Shown here: positions 1 through 7,356 of the stretch, one piece after another
How the letters are laid out: the number at the start of each line of letters is the position of its first letter
Numbering within the stretch: the first letter of the stretch is position 1
NCBI GenBank assembly: GCA_036524855.1
Contig: DATDBL010000399.1
Span: 14,518 to 78,517, forward strand
Reading direction: 5' to 3'
Length of the DNA: 64,000 nucleotides
Origin: Aldersonia sp036524855
GTDB lineage: Bacteria > Actinomycetota > Actinomycetes > Mycobacteriales > Mycobacteriaceae
The notes under the pieces: generated by a model
The model's database searches: none
What the model saw: only the letters and a program-made list of their open reading frames with translations
What the model was told of the DNA's origin: nothing
Made by a program: the position numbers and the translations under genes

Positions 1-2040
1 CATCTGCGCGTGGAACCCGACCATCCGCGCCGCCTCGAGTCTGTTCGCGCCCATCAGGTGGTTCTGCCGGCGGTTCTGCGCCAGCACCGCGTCCGCGACG
101 GCGTCGGTCATCCGCGCGAGCAGGATGCGCCGTTCGCCGGGCGGCAGCGCGGCGTCGGCGGAGTTGTTGTCGAGGGCGATCTTGATGTTCACCTCGTAGT
201 CGGAGCAGTGCACGCCGGCGGAGTTGTCGAGGGCGTCGGTGTTGACGTGCCCACCGTGGCGGGCGAACTCGATCCGGCCACGCTGAGTCAGGCCGAGGTT
301 GCCGCCCTCCACGACGACCCGGGCGCGCACCGTGTCGGCGTCGACCCGGACCGCGTCGTTCGCCTTGTCGCCGCAGTCGAGATGCGATTCCGTGCTCGCC
401 TTCACGAACGTGCCGACGCCGCCGTTCCACATCAGGTCGACCGGCGCCCGTAGCACCGCGCTCACCAGTTCGTCCGCGGACAGGGTCGTGACCGTCTCGG
501 GCAGGCCCAGCGCTTCGCGGGCCTGCGTGGTCAGCGGCACGGCCTTGGCGGTGCGTTCGACGACGATCGCGCCAGCGCCGAGCGCGGCGGGGTCGTAGTC
601 GGCCCAACTCGATCGGGGCAGGGCGAACAGGCGCTGCCGTTCGGCGTACGCGCGCTGCGGATCCGGGCGCGGATCGACGAACACGTGCCGGTGATCGAAC
701 GCCGCGACGAGACGGATGTGCGGCGAGCAGAGCATCCCGTTGCCGAACACGTCACCGCTCATGTCGCCGACGCCGACCACCGTGAAGGGATCCGAGTCCG
801 GGTCGATGTGGAGTTCGCGCAGGTGCCGACGTGCGGACTCCCAGGCGCCACGGGCGGTGATGCCCATCTTCTTGTGGTCGTAGCCGACCGCCCCACCGGA
901 CGCGAACGCGTCGCCGAGCCAGTAGCCGCGCTCGACGGCGACCGCGTTGGCGAGGTCGGAGAAGGTGGCGGTGCCCTTGTCGGCGGCGACGACCAGGTAG
1001 GTGTCTGCGCTGTCGTGACGGACCACCCCGGGCGCGGGCAGTTCCCGGCCCGTGCGCGGGTCGAGGTTGTCGGTGAGATCGAGCAGGGCCGAGACGAATT
1101 CGCGGTAACAGGCCCGGACGTGGTCGGCGTCGGGGTCGGGCCGGGTGACGACGAAGCCACCCTTCGCCCCGGCCGGGACGATCACCGCGTTCTTGACCGC
1201 CTGGGCGGTGACCAGGCCGAGGATCTCGGTACGGAAATCGTCGGGTCGGGTCGACCAGCGCAGGCCCCCGCGGGCGATCCGGTCGAACCGCAGGTGGGTG
1301 CCGTGCACGTCGACGCCGTGGACGAAGGTCTCGAATTGCGGTCGCGGGGCGGGCAGGTAGTCGATCCGTGCCGCTTCGAGTTTCAGGCTCAAGGTAGTGC
1401 GCGGGCCGCAGTAGAAGTTGGTCCGGGTGGTCGCGCGCAGTGCCGTGAGCATCGAGCGCAGGATCCGGTCGGCGTCGATCCCGGCCACCGCCTCGACGGC
1501 CGCGGCCGCGGCGCGGTCCGCCGCGTCGGCAGCGGAGGTGGAGTCCGGGTCGAAACGCGCCTCGAACAACTCGGTCAGTCGGCGCACGACCGCGCCGTGC
1601 CCGGCGAGCACCGTCTCGAGGTGACCGGACGTGTACGGCAGTCCGGCCTGACGCAGGTAGCCGGCGTAGGCGCGCACGACCCGGATCTGGCTGTGGCTCA
1701 GCCCCGCGTCGAGGATCAGGCGGTGCAACCCGTCGTCGGCGACGTCACCGCGCCAGGTCGCGACGAATGCCTCCTCGAGGCGTGCCGCGAGCGTGGGGTC
1801 GGGGATGTGCGGCGGCACCAGGACGGTGAGGTCGTACCGGCGAACCTCCGTGCCCGCCGACGTCTCGTGTCGGGTGGGATGCTCGTCGATCGCGCGCAGG
1901 CCGAGATTGTTCAGGATCGGCAGCACCCGGAACAGGGGTACGACGGTGTCGGTGCTCGCGATCCGGACGCAGCCGTCGCCGATGCCGTCTCGAGGCAGGT
2001 CGATGCGCACCGACAGCGCGTCGGTGATCGATTCGATCAT
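1..2040 (-). CDS. gdh: NAD-dependent glutamate dehydrogenase, short form (3' end outside window)
   Basis: Oxidative deamination of L-glutamate to 2-oxoglutarate with NAD. About 680 N-terminal residues are visible; the gene runs off the left edge. A stretch around residues 225-285 (RIARGGLRWS, then AVKNAVIVPAGAKGGFV) is the characteristic glutamate-binding and catalytic region of the large NAD-GDH family, and VGVGDMSGDVFGNGM follows later. The start is the ATG at 2040. The same frame has a stop at the pxpC terminus (2074-2076), so the protein cannot begin much earlier. It therefore opens directly at the segment that precedes the catalytic domain and lacks the roughly 500-residue N-terminal ACT region of the 180-kDa class. 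It lies 33 bases behind pxpC on the same strand, which suggests it handles glutamate released by 5-oxoprolinase. Function is confident; the short architecture is inferred from the visible 5' end only. Confidence 0.88.
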   Translation of the reverse strand, partial: MIESITDALSVRIDLPRDGIGDGCVRIASTDTVVPLFRVLPILNNLGLRAIDEHPTRHETSAGTEVRRYDLTVLVPPHIPDPTLAARLEEAFVATWRGDVADDGLHRLILDAGLSHSQIRVVRAYAGYLRQAGLPYTSGHLETVLAGHGAVVRRLTELFEARFDPDSTSAADAADRAAAAAVEAVAGIDADRILRSMLTALRATTRTNFYCGPRTTLSLKLEAARIDYLPAPRPQFETFVHGVDVHGTHLRFDRIARGGLRWSTRPDDFRTEILGLVTAQAVKNAVIVPAGAKGGFVVTRPDPDADHVRACYREFVSALLDLTDNLDPRTGRELPAPGVVRHDSADTYLVVAADKGTATFSDLANAVAVERGYWLGDAFASGGAVGYDHKKMGITARGAWESARRHLRELHIDPDSDPFTVVGVGDMSGDVFGNGMLCSPHIRLVAAFDHRHVFVDPRPDPQRAYAERQRLFALPRSSWADYDPAALGAGAIVVERTAKAVPLTTQAREALGLPETVTTLSADELVSAVLRAPVDLMWNGGVGTFVKASTESHLDCGDKANDAVRVDADTVRARVVVEGGNLGLTQRGRIEFARHGGHVNTDALDNSAGVHCSDYEVNIKIALDNNSADAALPPGERRILLARMTDAVADAVLAQNRRQNHLMGANRLEAARMVGFHAQM

Positions 2041-2073
2041 GATGTGCGAGTTGTCCTTCGGTGTGTTCGGGGG

Positions 2074-2946
2074 CTATGCGACGGGGCGGAAGAGCACGTG
2101 CTGTCCCGGGCGCGCCTGGGCGAGCAGGGGGATGTCGTCGTGCACGACAACGCCGATCACCGGATACCCACCGGTGATCGGGTGGTCGGCGAGGAATACG
2201 ACGGGTTCGCCGCTGGGCGGAACCTGGATGGCGCCCAACGGCATTCCCTCGGTGGGCAGTTCCTTGTCATTGAGCCGGGTGAGTGCGGGCGCGCCGTCCG
2301 GTCGGTCGAGGCGGGCGCCGACGCGGTCCACCTTGTCGGTGACCGCCCAGTGCCCGAGGAACAGGTCCGTGGGCCGGGTGAACCAGTCCTCGCGCGGGCC
2401 GAGCACCACCCGCACGACGACCGGGGCGGTCGTCAGTGCGGCGACCGGGGCGACGTCGACGATCGGCCAGGTTTGCGGCGGCGGGCCGATCGGCAGTTCC
2501 GTGCCCTCATGGAGGGGTTCGGGCCCGATCGCGGCCATGGTGTCGCGGCTGCGGGAGCCGAGCACGGGATCGACCGCGATGCCGCCGCGCACGGCGACGT
2601 AGGTGCGCAGTCCCGCCGTGGCGAGGCCGAGGGTGAGACGTTGCCCGGGATCGAGGTAGAGCACCGAGGCGTGTGCCTCCCTGGTGCCGTCGACGGTGAT
2701 CGGGGCGGGTGCGCCGGTCACCGCGAGGGTCACCGGGGTCAGCGCCTCGAGTTCGAGTCCGCCGAGCACGCACTCGATGCCCGCCGCGCCTTCGTCGTTG
2801 CCCACCAACCGGTTCGCGAGGCGCAGCGACGCGGTGTCGGCCGCGCCGGCGACCCCGACACCGGAGGAGAACCAGCCGGGCCGGCCGAGATCCTGCACGG
2901 TCGCGCTCGGTCCGGGCGCGAGTACGCGCAACGCCGGGGCCGTCAT
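2074..2946 (-). CDS. pxpC: 5-oxoprolinase subunit PxpC (biotin-dependent carboxyltransferase-like domain)
   Basis: Subunit C of the ATP-dependent prokaryotic 5-oxoprolinase, which opens 5-oxoproline (pyroglutamate) to glutamate in the cytoplasm. The 290-residue product has the family N-terminus (VLAPGPSATVQDLGRPGW) and the KipA/AHS2 features TYVAVRGGI and FLADHPITGGYPVIG. The ATG at 2946 overlaps the pxpB stop in an ATGA arrangement, fixing the start; a longer open frame upstream only shadows pxpB. It is translated in the order pxpA, pxpB, pxpC, as in other bacteria. No missing motif was noticed. Confidence 0.93.
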   Translation of the reverse strand: MTAPALRVLAPGPSATVQDLGRPGWFSSGVGVAGAADTASLRLANRLVGNDEGAAGIECVLGGLELEALTPVTLAVTGAPAPITVDGTREAHASVLYLDPGQRLTLGLATAGLRTYVAVRGGIAVDPVLGSRSRDTMAAIGPEPLHEGTELPIGPPPQTWPIVDVAPVAALTTAPVVVRVVLGPREDWFTRPTDLFLGHWAVTDKVDRVGARLDRPDGAPALTRLNDKELPTEGMPLGAIQVPPSGEPVVFLADHPITGGYPVIGVVVHDDIPLLAQARPGQHVLFRPVA

Positions 2947-3635
2947 TCCGCACCCCCGTCCACGAAGCGCACCCGGGTGCCGGGCGACAACAGCGCCGGA
3001 TGCGGGCGGTCGAGATCCCACAGCGCCGCGTCGGTGGTGCCGATCAACTGCCACCCGCCGGGGGAGCGGCGCGGGTACACCGCGCTGTACCCGTCGGCCA
3101 ACGCAACCGCGCCGCGCGGGACGGCGGTACGCGAACTGTCGCGGCGCGGCACCGACAGGCCGGGCCGGTCGGATTCGAGGTACCCGAAGCCGGCGGCGAA
3201 CCCGATGAACCGGCACCGCCACACTCGCCCGGTGTGCTCGGCGATGACGTCGTCGACGCCGATGCCGAGCAGGCGCGCGACGTCTTCGAGGTCGGGACCG
3301 TCGTAACGGACCTCGATGGTGACCTCATCCGCGGAGCGGTCGTGAGTCACAGCCTCGGCGCGGTCGTCCGCAACTGACGCGGTGGGGGCCGGGTCGGCCA
3401 ACAGGCCACGCAGTGCGCGTTCGACCGCGCCCGCATCCGCGTCGGCGTCGAGGGTGACGAGCACGGTCTCGGCGGCGGGCAGGAAGTCGGCCATGCCGGG
3501 CAGTTCGGCCCCACGCAGCACATCGACGATGCCGGCGAGGTCGTCGTGACCACCCGGCGCGAGCAGCAACGCGCGGTCGCCGGCGGGCAACAAGCGCAGA
3601 TCGCTGTCAGTACTCATGTGGCTGTCGGTGCTCAT
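2943..3635 (-). CDS. pxpB: 5-oxoprolinase subunit PxpB (AHS1/KipI-like)
   Basis: Subunit B of 5-oxoprolinase, working with PxpA and PxpC. The 230-residue product carries the AHS1 signatures: an N-terminal LLPAGDRALLL segment, then HTGRVWRCRFIGFAAGFGYLE, VPRRDSSRTAVPRGAVA and SPGGWQLIGTT towards the C-terminus. An ATG six codons in (3617) is an alternative start because the first six residues, MSTDSH, are nearly repeated as MSTDSD. The gene overlaps pxpA and pxpC by four bases each, so the three subunits are probably made by coupled translation. Confidence 0.93.
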   Translation of the reverse strand: MSTDSHMSTDSDLRLLPAGDRALLLAPGGHDDLAGIVDVLRGAELPGMADFLPAAETVLVTLDADADAGAVERALRGLLADPAPTASVADDRAEAVTHDRSADEVTIEVRYDGPDLEDVARLLGIGVDDVIAEHTGRVWRCRFIGFAAGFGYLESDRPGLSVPRRDSSRTAVPRGAVALADGYSAVYPRRSPGGWQLIGTTDAALWDLDRPHPALLSPGTRVRFVDGGAE

Positions 3636-4396
3636 GTGAACGCCCCCAGCGCGATTCCCTTGTCCAGAATCGCGGCGCGGATCGTGCGGGCCATCGCGAC
3701 CGCGCCCGGTGAGTCGCCGTGGACGCAGAGGCTGCGGGCGAATATATCGACGGTGCTGCCGTCGGTGGCGACCACGGCACCCGAGGTCGCGATGGAGAGT
3801 GCCTGCGCCAGTGCGGAATCGTGGTCCAGGACGGCGTTGAGTTCGCGTCGCGGGGTGAGGTCGCCTGTGGGGGTGTAGGACCGGTCCGCGAATCCCTCCA
3901 CCGCATAGCGGACACCGGCGGCGTCGGCGGCCTGCTGCAGCACCGAGTTCGGCGGCCCGAGCAGGTCCAGCGCCGTCCCGAGGTCGACGATCGCGCCGAT
4001 GACCGCCGCGGCGATCCGCTCGTCGCCCGCCGCCGCGTGGTAGAGCGCGCCGTGGGGTTTGACGTACCGGACGCGATCGCCGGCGGACCGGGCGAATCCG
4101 TCGAGGGCGGCGATCTGGTAGACGGCCTCGTCGCGGACCGTCGCGGGATCCGCGTCGATCGCCCGGCGGCCGAAGCCGGCGAGGTCCCGGTAGCCGATGT
4201 GGGCGCCGATGCGCACCCCGGCCGCGACCGCACGCTCGCAGGTGCGCCGCATGATCGCGGGGTCGCCGCCGTGGAAGCCGCAGGCGATGTTGGCGCTCGT
4301 CACGAGATCGAGCAGGGCGTCGTCGTCGCCCATCGTGTAGGCGCCGAAGCCCTCCCCGAGGTCGGAATTCAGGTCGATCGTTGCGGGTTCAGGCAT
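3632..4396 (-). CDS. pxpA: 5-oxoprolinase subunit PxpA (LamB/YcsF family)
   Basis: Subunit A of 5-oxoprolinase. The 254 residues match the LamB/YcsF fold and usual length. The N-terminus has IDLNSDLGEGFG, followed by SANIACGFHGGDP, GAHIGYRDLAGFGRR, YVKPHGALYHAA and near the end LCVHGDSPGAV, all conserved family blocks. It overlaps the DUF1445 gene by eight bases upstream and pxpB by four bases downstream. The known reaction is ATP-dependent hydrolysis of 5-oxo-L-proline to L-glutamate together with PxpB and PxpC. Confidence 0.95.
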   Translation of the reverse strand: MPEPATIDLNSDLGEGFGAYTMGDDDALLDLVTSANIACGFHGGDPAIMRRTCERAVAAGVRIGAHIGYRDLAGFGRRAIDADPATVRDEAVYQIAALDGFARSAGDRVRYVKPHGALYHAAAGDERIAAAVIGAIVDLGTALDLLGPPNSVLQQAADAAGVRYAVEGFADRSYTPTGDLTPRRELNAVLDHDSALAQALSIATSGAVVATDGSTVDIFARSLCVHGDSPGAVAMARTIRAAILDKGIALGAFT

Positions 4397-5186
4397 GCTC
4401 GTTCCCCGTCAGATAGGCGGTGTCCGGGACATCGGTCACCAACATGTGCCCGGGCGCGTGGGTGATCGCGAACGGCAGCCGCGACTGCGCCAACGCCGCC
4501 TGCGGTGTGACGCCGCACGCCCAGAACACCGGCACGTCGCCGTCGTGGAACTCGACACGGTCGCCGTAGTCGGGACTGTCCAGGTCGCCGGTAAGCAGCG
4601 ATTCCGGGTCGCCGACGTGGACGGGGGCACCGTGCACGGCGGGCATGCGCGCGGAGATCGCGACCGCCGCCGCGACCATCGACGCAGGGATCGGGCGCAT
4701 CGACACGACCATCGGCCCGCCGAGTCGCCCGGCCGGGCGGCACTCGCGTCGAGTCCGGTACATCGGCACGTTGATCCCCTGCTCCACGTGCCGCAGCGGG
4801 ATGCCCGCGGCGACGAGAGCCGTCTCGAAGGTGAACGAGCAACCGATGTGGAAGGCGACCAGGTCGTCACGCCAGAACTCGGTGACGTCGGTGGGTTCGG
4901 CGACGATCTCGCCGTCGCGCCACACCCGGTAGCGGGGCAGGTCGGTGCGGATGTCGGCGTCGGGGGCGAGGACGGTACTCGTCGCTCCGGCGTCGCTGAC
5001 GTCGAGCACCGGGCACGGCTTGGGATTGCGCTGCGCGAACAGCAGCAGGTCGTAGGCCCAGTCCTGCGGCACCGCAACCAGATTGGTCTGGGTGAAGCCG
5101 GACGCCCAGCCGGCGGTCGGGGCGGCGAGGCCGGCGCGGAACCGGGCCCTGGCCTCGGCGGCAGCGCTCGTGGCAGTGGTGGTCAT
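4389..5186 (-). CDS. DUF1445 family putative hydro-lyase / D-glutamate cyclase-like protein
   Basis: 265-residue DUF1445 protein (YcsI-like). The family also forms part of mammalian D-glutamate cyclase, which converts D-glutamate to 5-oxo-D-proline. Conserved blocks include GFTQTNLVAVPQDWAYD, FHIGCSFTFE, VEQGINVPMYRT, VVSMRPIP, VFWACGVTPQ and ITHAPGHMLVTD. Its start overlaps the stop of the MFS gene (ATGA), and its end overlaps pxpA, so it is part of the pyroglutamate operon. Here it would most simply feed or complement 5-oxoprolinase, perhaps by processing D-glutamate or a related compound. The exact substrate in bacteria is not something I can read from sequence. Confidence 0.85.
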   Translation of the reverse strand: MTTTATSAAAEARARFRAGLAAPTAGWASGFTQTNLVAVPQDWAYDLLLFAQRNPKPCPVLDVSDAGATSTVLAPDADIRTDLPRYRVWRDGEIVAEPTDVTEFWRDDLVAFHIGCSFTFETALVAAGIPLRHVEQGINVPMYRTRRECRPAGRLGGPMVVSMRPIPASMVAAAVAISARMPAVHGAPVHVGDPESLLTGDLDSPDYGDRVEFHDGDVPVFWACGVTPQAALAQSRLPFAITHAPGHMLVTDVPDTAYLTGNEHA

Positions 5187-6466
5187 GCCAGCTCCCGACC
5201 ACGGGTCTCGGGCAGCCCGAACAGGGCCAGGACCGCGATGGCGTAGCCCATCGCGCCGAACATCATCGCGCCGGCGAGGCCGAAGCTGGTGGAGGCGAGG
5301 AAGCCGACGGCGGTGGGGAACACGGCGCCGACCGCGCGGCCGAAGTTGTAGGTGAAGCCCTGTCCGGTGCCGCGCACGGCGGTGGGGTACAGCTCGGAGA
5401 GGAACGACCCGAAGCCGGCGAAGATGGCCGAGGTGCAGAACCCGAGCGGGAAGCCGAGCAGCAGCACGAGCGTGTTCGCGCCCTCGGGCACCTGGATGTA
5501 GGCGACCATGAACACGACCGACAGCGTGGCGAACAGCTGCATGTTGCGCTTGCGGCCAAGCTTGTCGGTGAGGATGCCGCCGGTGACGTAGCCGAGGAAG
5601 GCGCCGCCGATGAGCAGGAACAGGTAGCCGCCGGTGCCGACCACGTCGAGGCCGCGGCTGTTCTTCAGGTACGTCGGCAGCCAGGTCGCGAGCGTGTAGT
5701 AGCCGCCCTGCACACCGGTCGCCAGTAGCGCCGCGAAGAACGTGGTGCGGGTCAGGTTGCCGCGGAAGATCTCCCGGAACGACCCCTTGGCGGAGCCGGC
5801 GGATTCACGCTTCTCGGTGACGATCTCGGTGTCGGTCAGGTTGCGCCGCACCCAGACGATCAGCAGCGCGGGCAGCGCGCCGGTCCAGAACATCACGCGC
5901 CAGGCAAAGTCCTCGTCGAAGATCTGGAACACGATCGTGTACATCAGCACCGCGAGGGCCCAGCCGACCGCCCAGGAACTCTGGACGTACGCGACCGCGC
6001 GGCCGCGGTACTTCGACTTGGCGTACTCGGCGACCAGGATGGCACCGGCCGCCCATTCACCGCCGAAGCCGAGTCCCTGTAAGGCCCGGAACACCAGCAG
6101 CGTCTCGAAGTTCGGCGCGAAGCCGCACAGCACCGTGAAGATCGTGTAGGTGGCGACCGTGACCTGCAGGGTCTTCACGCGGCCGATCTTGTCCGCGAGC
6201 ACGCCCGCCAGCGCGCCGCCGAGGGCGGACACCAGCAGGGTGACGGTCGTCAGCAGGCCGGCCTCGCCGGTGGTCAGCGCGAAGTAGGACGCGATCGCGC
6301 CGAGCGAGAGGGGCAGGACCTGGAAGTCGTAGGAGTCCAGGCCGTAACCACCGAAGGCGCCGACGAACGCGCGGCGGCCCTTCCCGCTCATGGTTCGGAA
6401 CCAGGCGAAGGGGCCGGTGATCGTGTCGAGATCCGCCGGAGCGGTATCGCGTGTGGGACTGCTCAT
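5183..6466 (-). CDS. MFS transporter, first gene of the pyroglutamate operon
   Basis: 427-residue, 12-helix major facilitator superfamily protein of the metabolite:H+ symporter type. The cytoplasmic loop signature appears twice as GVLADKIGRVKTLQ and GILTDKLGRKRNM, and helix 4 has the family motif RALQGLGFGGEWAAGA. A central loop of charged residues separates the two halves. The chosen ATG at 6466 is preceded by a GAGAGG-like ribosome site; the frame stays open further upstream but without family similarity. It probably imports 5-oxoproline, glutamate or a related organic acid for the enzymes encoded behind it. The substrate is inferred from the operon only. Confidence 0.88.
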   Translation of the reverse strand: MSSPTRDTAPADLDTITGPFAWFRTMSGKGRRAFVGAFGGYGLDSYDFQVLPLSLGAIASYFALTTGEAGLLTTVTLLVSALGGALAGVLADKIGRVKTLQVTVATYTIFTVLCGFAPNFETLLVFRALQGLGFGGEWAAGAILVAEYAKSKYRGRAVAYVQSSWAVGWALAVLMYTIVFQIFDEDFAWRVMFWTGALPALLIVWVRRNLTDTEIVTEKRESAGSAKGSFREIFRGNLTRTTFFAALLATGVQGGYYTLATWLPTYLKNSRGLDVVGTGGYLFLLIGGAFLGYVTGGILTDKLGRKRNMQLFATLSVVFMVAYIQVPEGANTLVLLLGFPLGFCTSAIFAGFGSFLSELYPTAVRGTGQGFTYNFGRAVGAVFPTAVGFLASTSFGLAGAMMFGAMGYAIAVLALFGLPETRGRELA

Positions 6467-6523
6467 TGGTGTGGTGTGCCTCTCGAAAGTCTTTAAGAGA
6501 TCCGCGTCACAGAAGACTCTACA

Positions 6524-6538
6524 AATCGTTGAACGATT
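6524..6538. promoter_or_regulatory. Candidate operator of the divergent GntR regulator
   Basis: A perfect 7-bp inverted repeat, AATCGTT then G then AACGATT, lies in the 162-bp gap between the minus-strand MFS operon and the plus-strand GntR gene. The gap is clearly more AT-rich than its surroundings. FadR/FCD-type GntR proteins commonly bind short palindromes with a GT...AC core, which this has. Binding is an inference from position and symmetry. Confidence 0.6.
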
Positions 6539-6628
6539 CTGCAATACCTCGAATGGATTGTTTTCCTGTAGGTCAAACGGGCCCCTCGCGCCGCTAGGGT
6601 TGGGAGGTACCCCGACACGAGGAGAGTC

Positions 6629-7321
6629 ATGGCGGCACCGGCGTCCGAACGGTCCGGATACGAGGAATTGGCGAGCCGACGCGACCAGCTCGACCGCTCG
6701 TCGCGCAGCGCCCAGATCGCCGACATCGTGCGCGGCAGCATCCTGGACGGGTCGTTCCGGCCGGGAACCCGGCTCTCCGAGCCCGACATCTGCAGCGCGT
6801 TGGGGGTATCCCGGAACACGCTGCGCGAGGCGTTCCGCTCGCTCGTCGATCAGCGCCTGGCCACCCACGAGCTCAACCGGGGCGTGTTCGTGCGGGTGCC
6901 GAGCCGGGCGGACGTCGGCGAGTTGTACACCTGCCGCCGGATCATCGAGGGTGCCGGCGTGCGGGACCCCCACGGCGCCGCGGAACTCGCGGGGGTGCGG
7001 GCAGCGCTCGACGCGGCGGAGGAGTGCGCCCGGGCGCAGGACTGGACCGGGGTCGGCACCGCCGACATCGCCTTCCACAAGGCGATCGCCGGGCTCAATC
7101 ACAGCATGCGCATCGACGAGTTCATGACCAGCGTGTGGAACGAGTTGCGGCTGGTGTTCCACGTCATGGCGGATCCCCACACGTTCCACCGCCCCTACCT
7201 CGACCGCAACCGCGAGATCTACGAGGCGCTCGCCGCCCAGGACGTCGCCGCTGCCGAGCGTCTGCTGCTGGACTACCTCACCGACGCCGAGCGGCAAATT
7301 CTCGGCGCCTACCCGCGCTAG
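6629..7321 (+). CDS. GntR-family transcriptional regulator (FadR/FCD subfamily)
   Basis: 230-residue regulator with an N-terminal winged helix (about residues 25-90, including LSEPDICSALGVSRNTLREAFRSLVDQRLA) and a C-terminal FCD ligand-binding domain from about residue 95. The FCD domain includes DIAFHKAIAGLNHSMRI and the late DRNREIYEALAAQDVAAAERLL helix. A GAGGAG ribosome site precedes the ATG. It is transcribed away from the MFS-pxp-gdh operon, so the simplest reading is a local repressor responding to an acidic metabolite such as 5-oxoproline or glutamate. The ligand is inferred. Confidence 0.9.
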   Translation: MAAPASERSGYEELASRRDQLDRSSRSAQIADIVRGSILDGSFRPGTRLSEPDICSALGVSRNTLREAFRSLVDQRLATHELNRGVFVRVPSRADVGELYTCRRIIEGAGVRDPHGAAELAGVRAALDAAEECARAQDWTGVGTADIAFHKAIAGLNHSMRIDEFMTSVWNELRLVFHVMADPHTFHRPYLDRNREIYEALAAQDVAAAERLLLDYLTDAERQILGAYPR

Positions 7322-7356
7322 ATCATCGCCCTCGACGTCGTGGTGATCGGGGCTCG

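Noticed and set aside
685..3306. An 873-codon plus-strand open frame across gdh, pxpC and pxpB
   Set aside because: It is antisense to well-supported genes, has biased Arg/Gly/Val composition and no family similarity. Long antisense frames are expected at this GC content.
5183..7297. N-terminal extension of the MFS transporter to 704 codons
   Set aside because: The added part overlaps the divergent GntR gene and has no transporter similarity; the ATG at 6466 has a ribosome site.
7322..7356. Rho-independent terminator between the GntR and sulfatase genes
   Set aside because: GATCATC/GGTGATC can pair only imperfectly over a long loop and there is no T-run.
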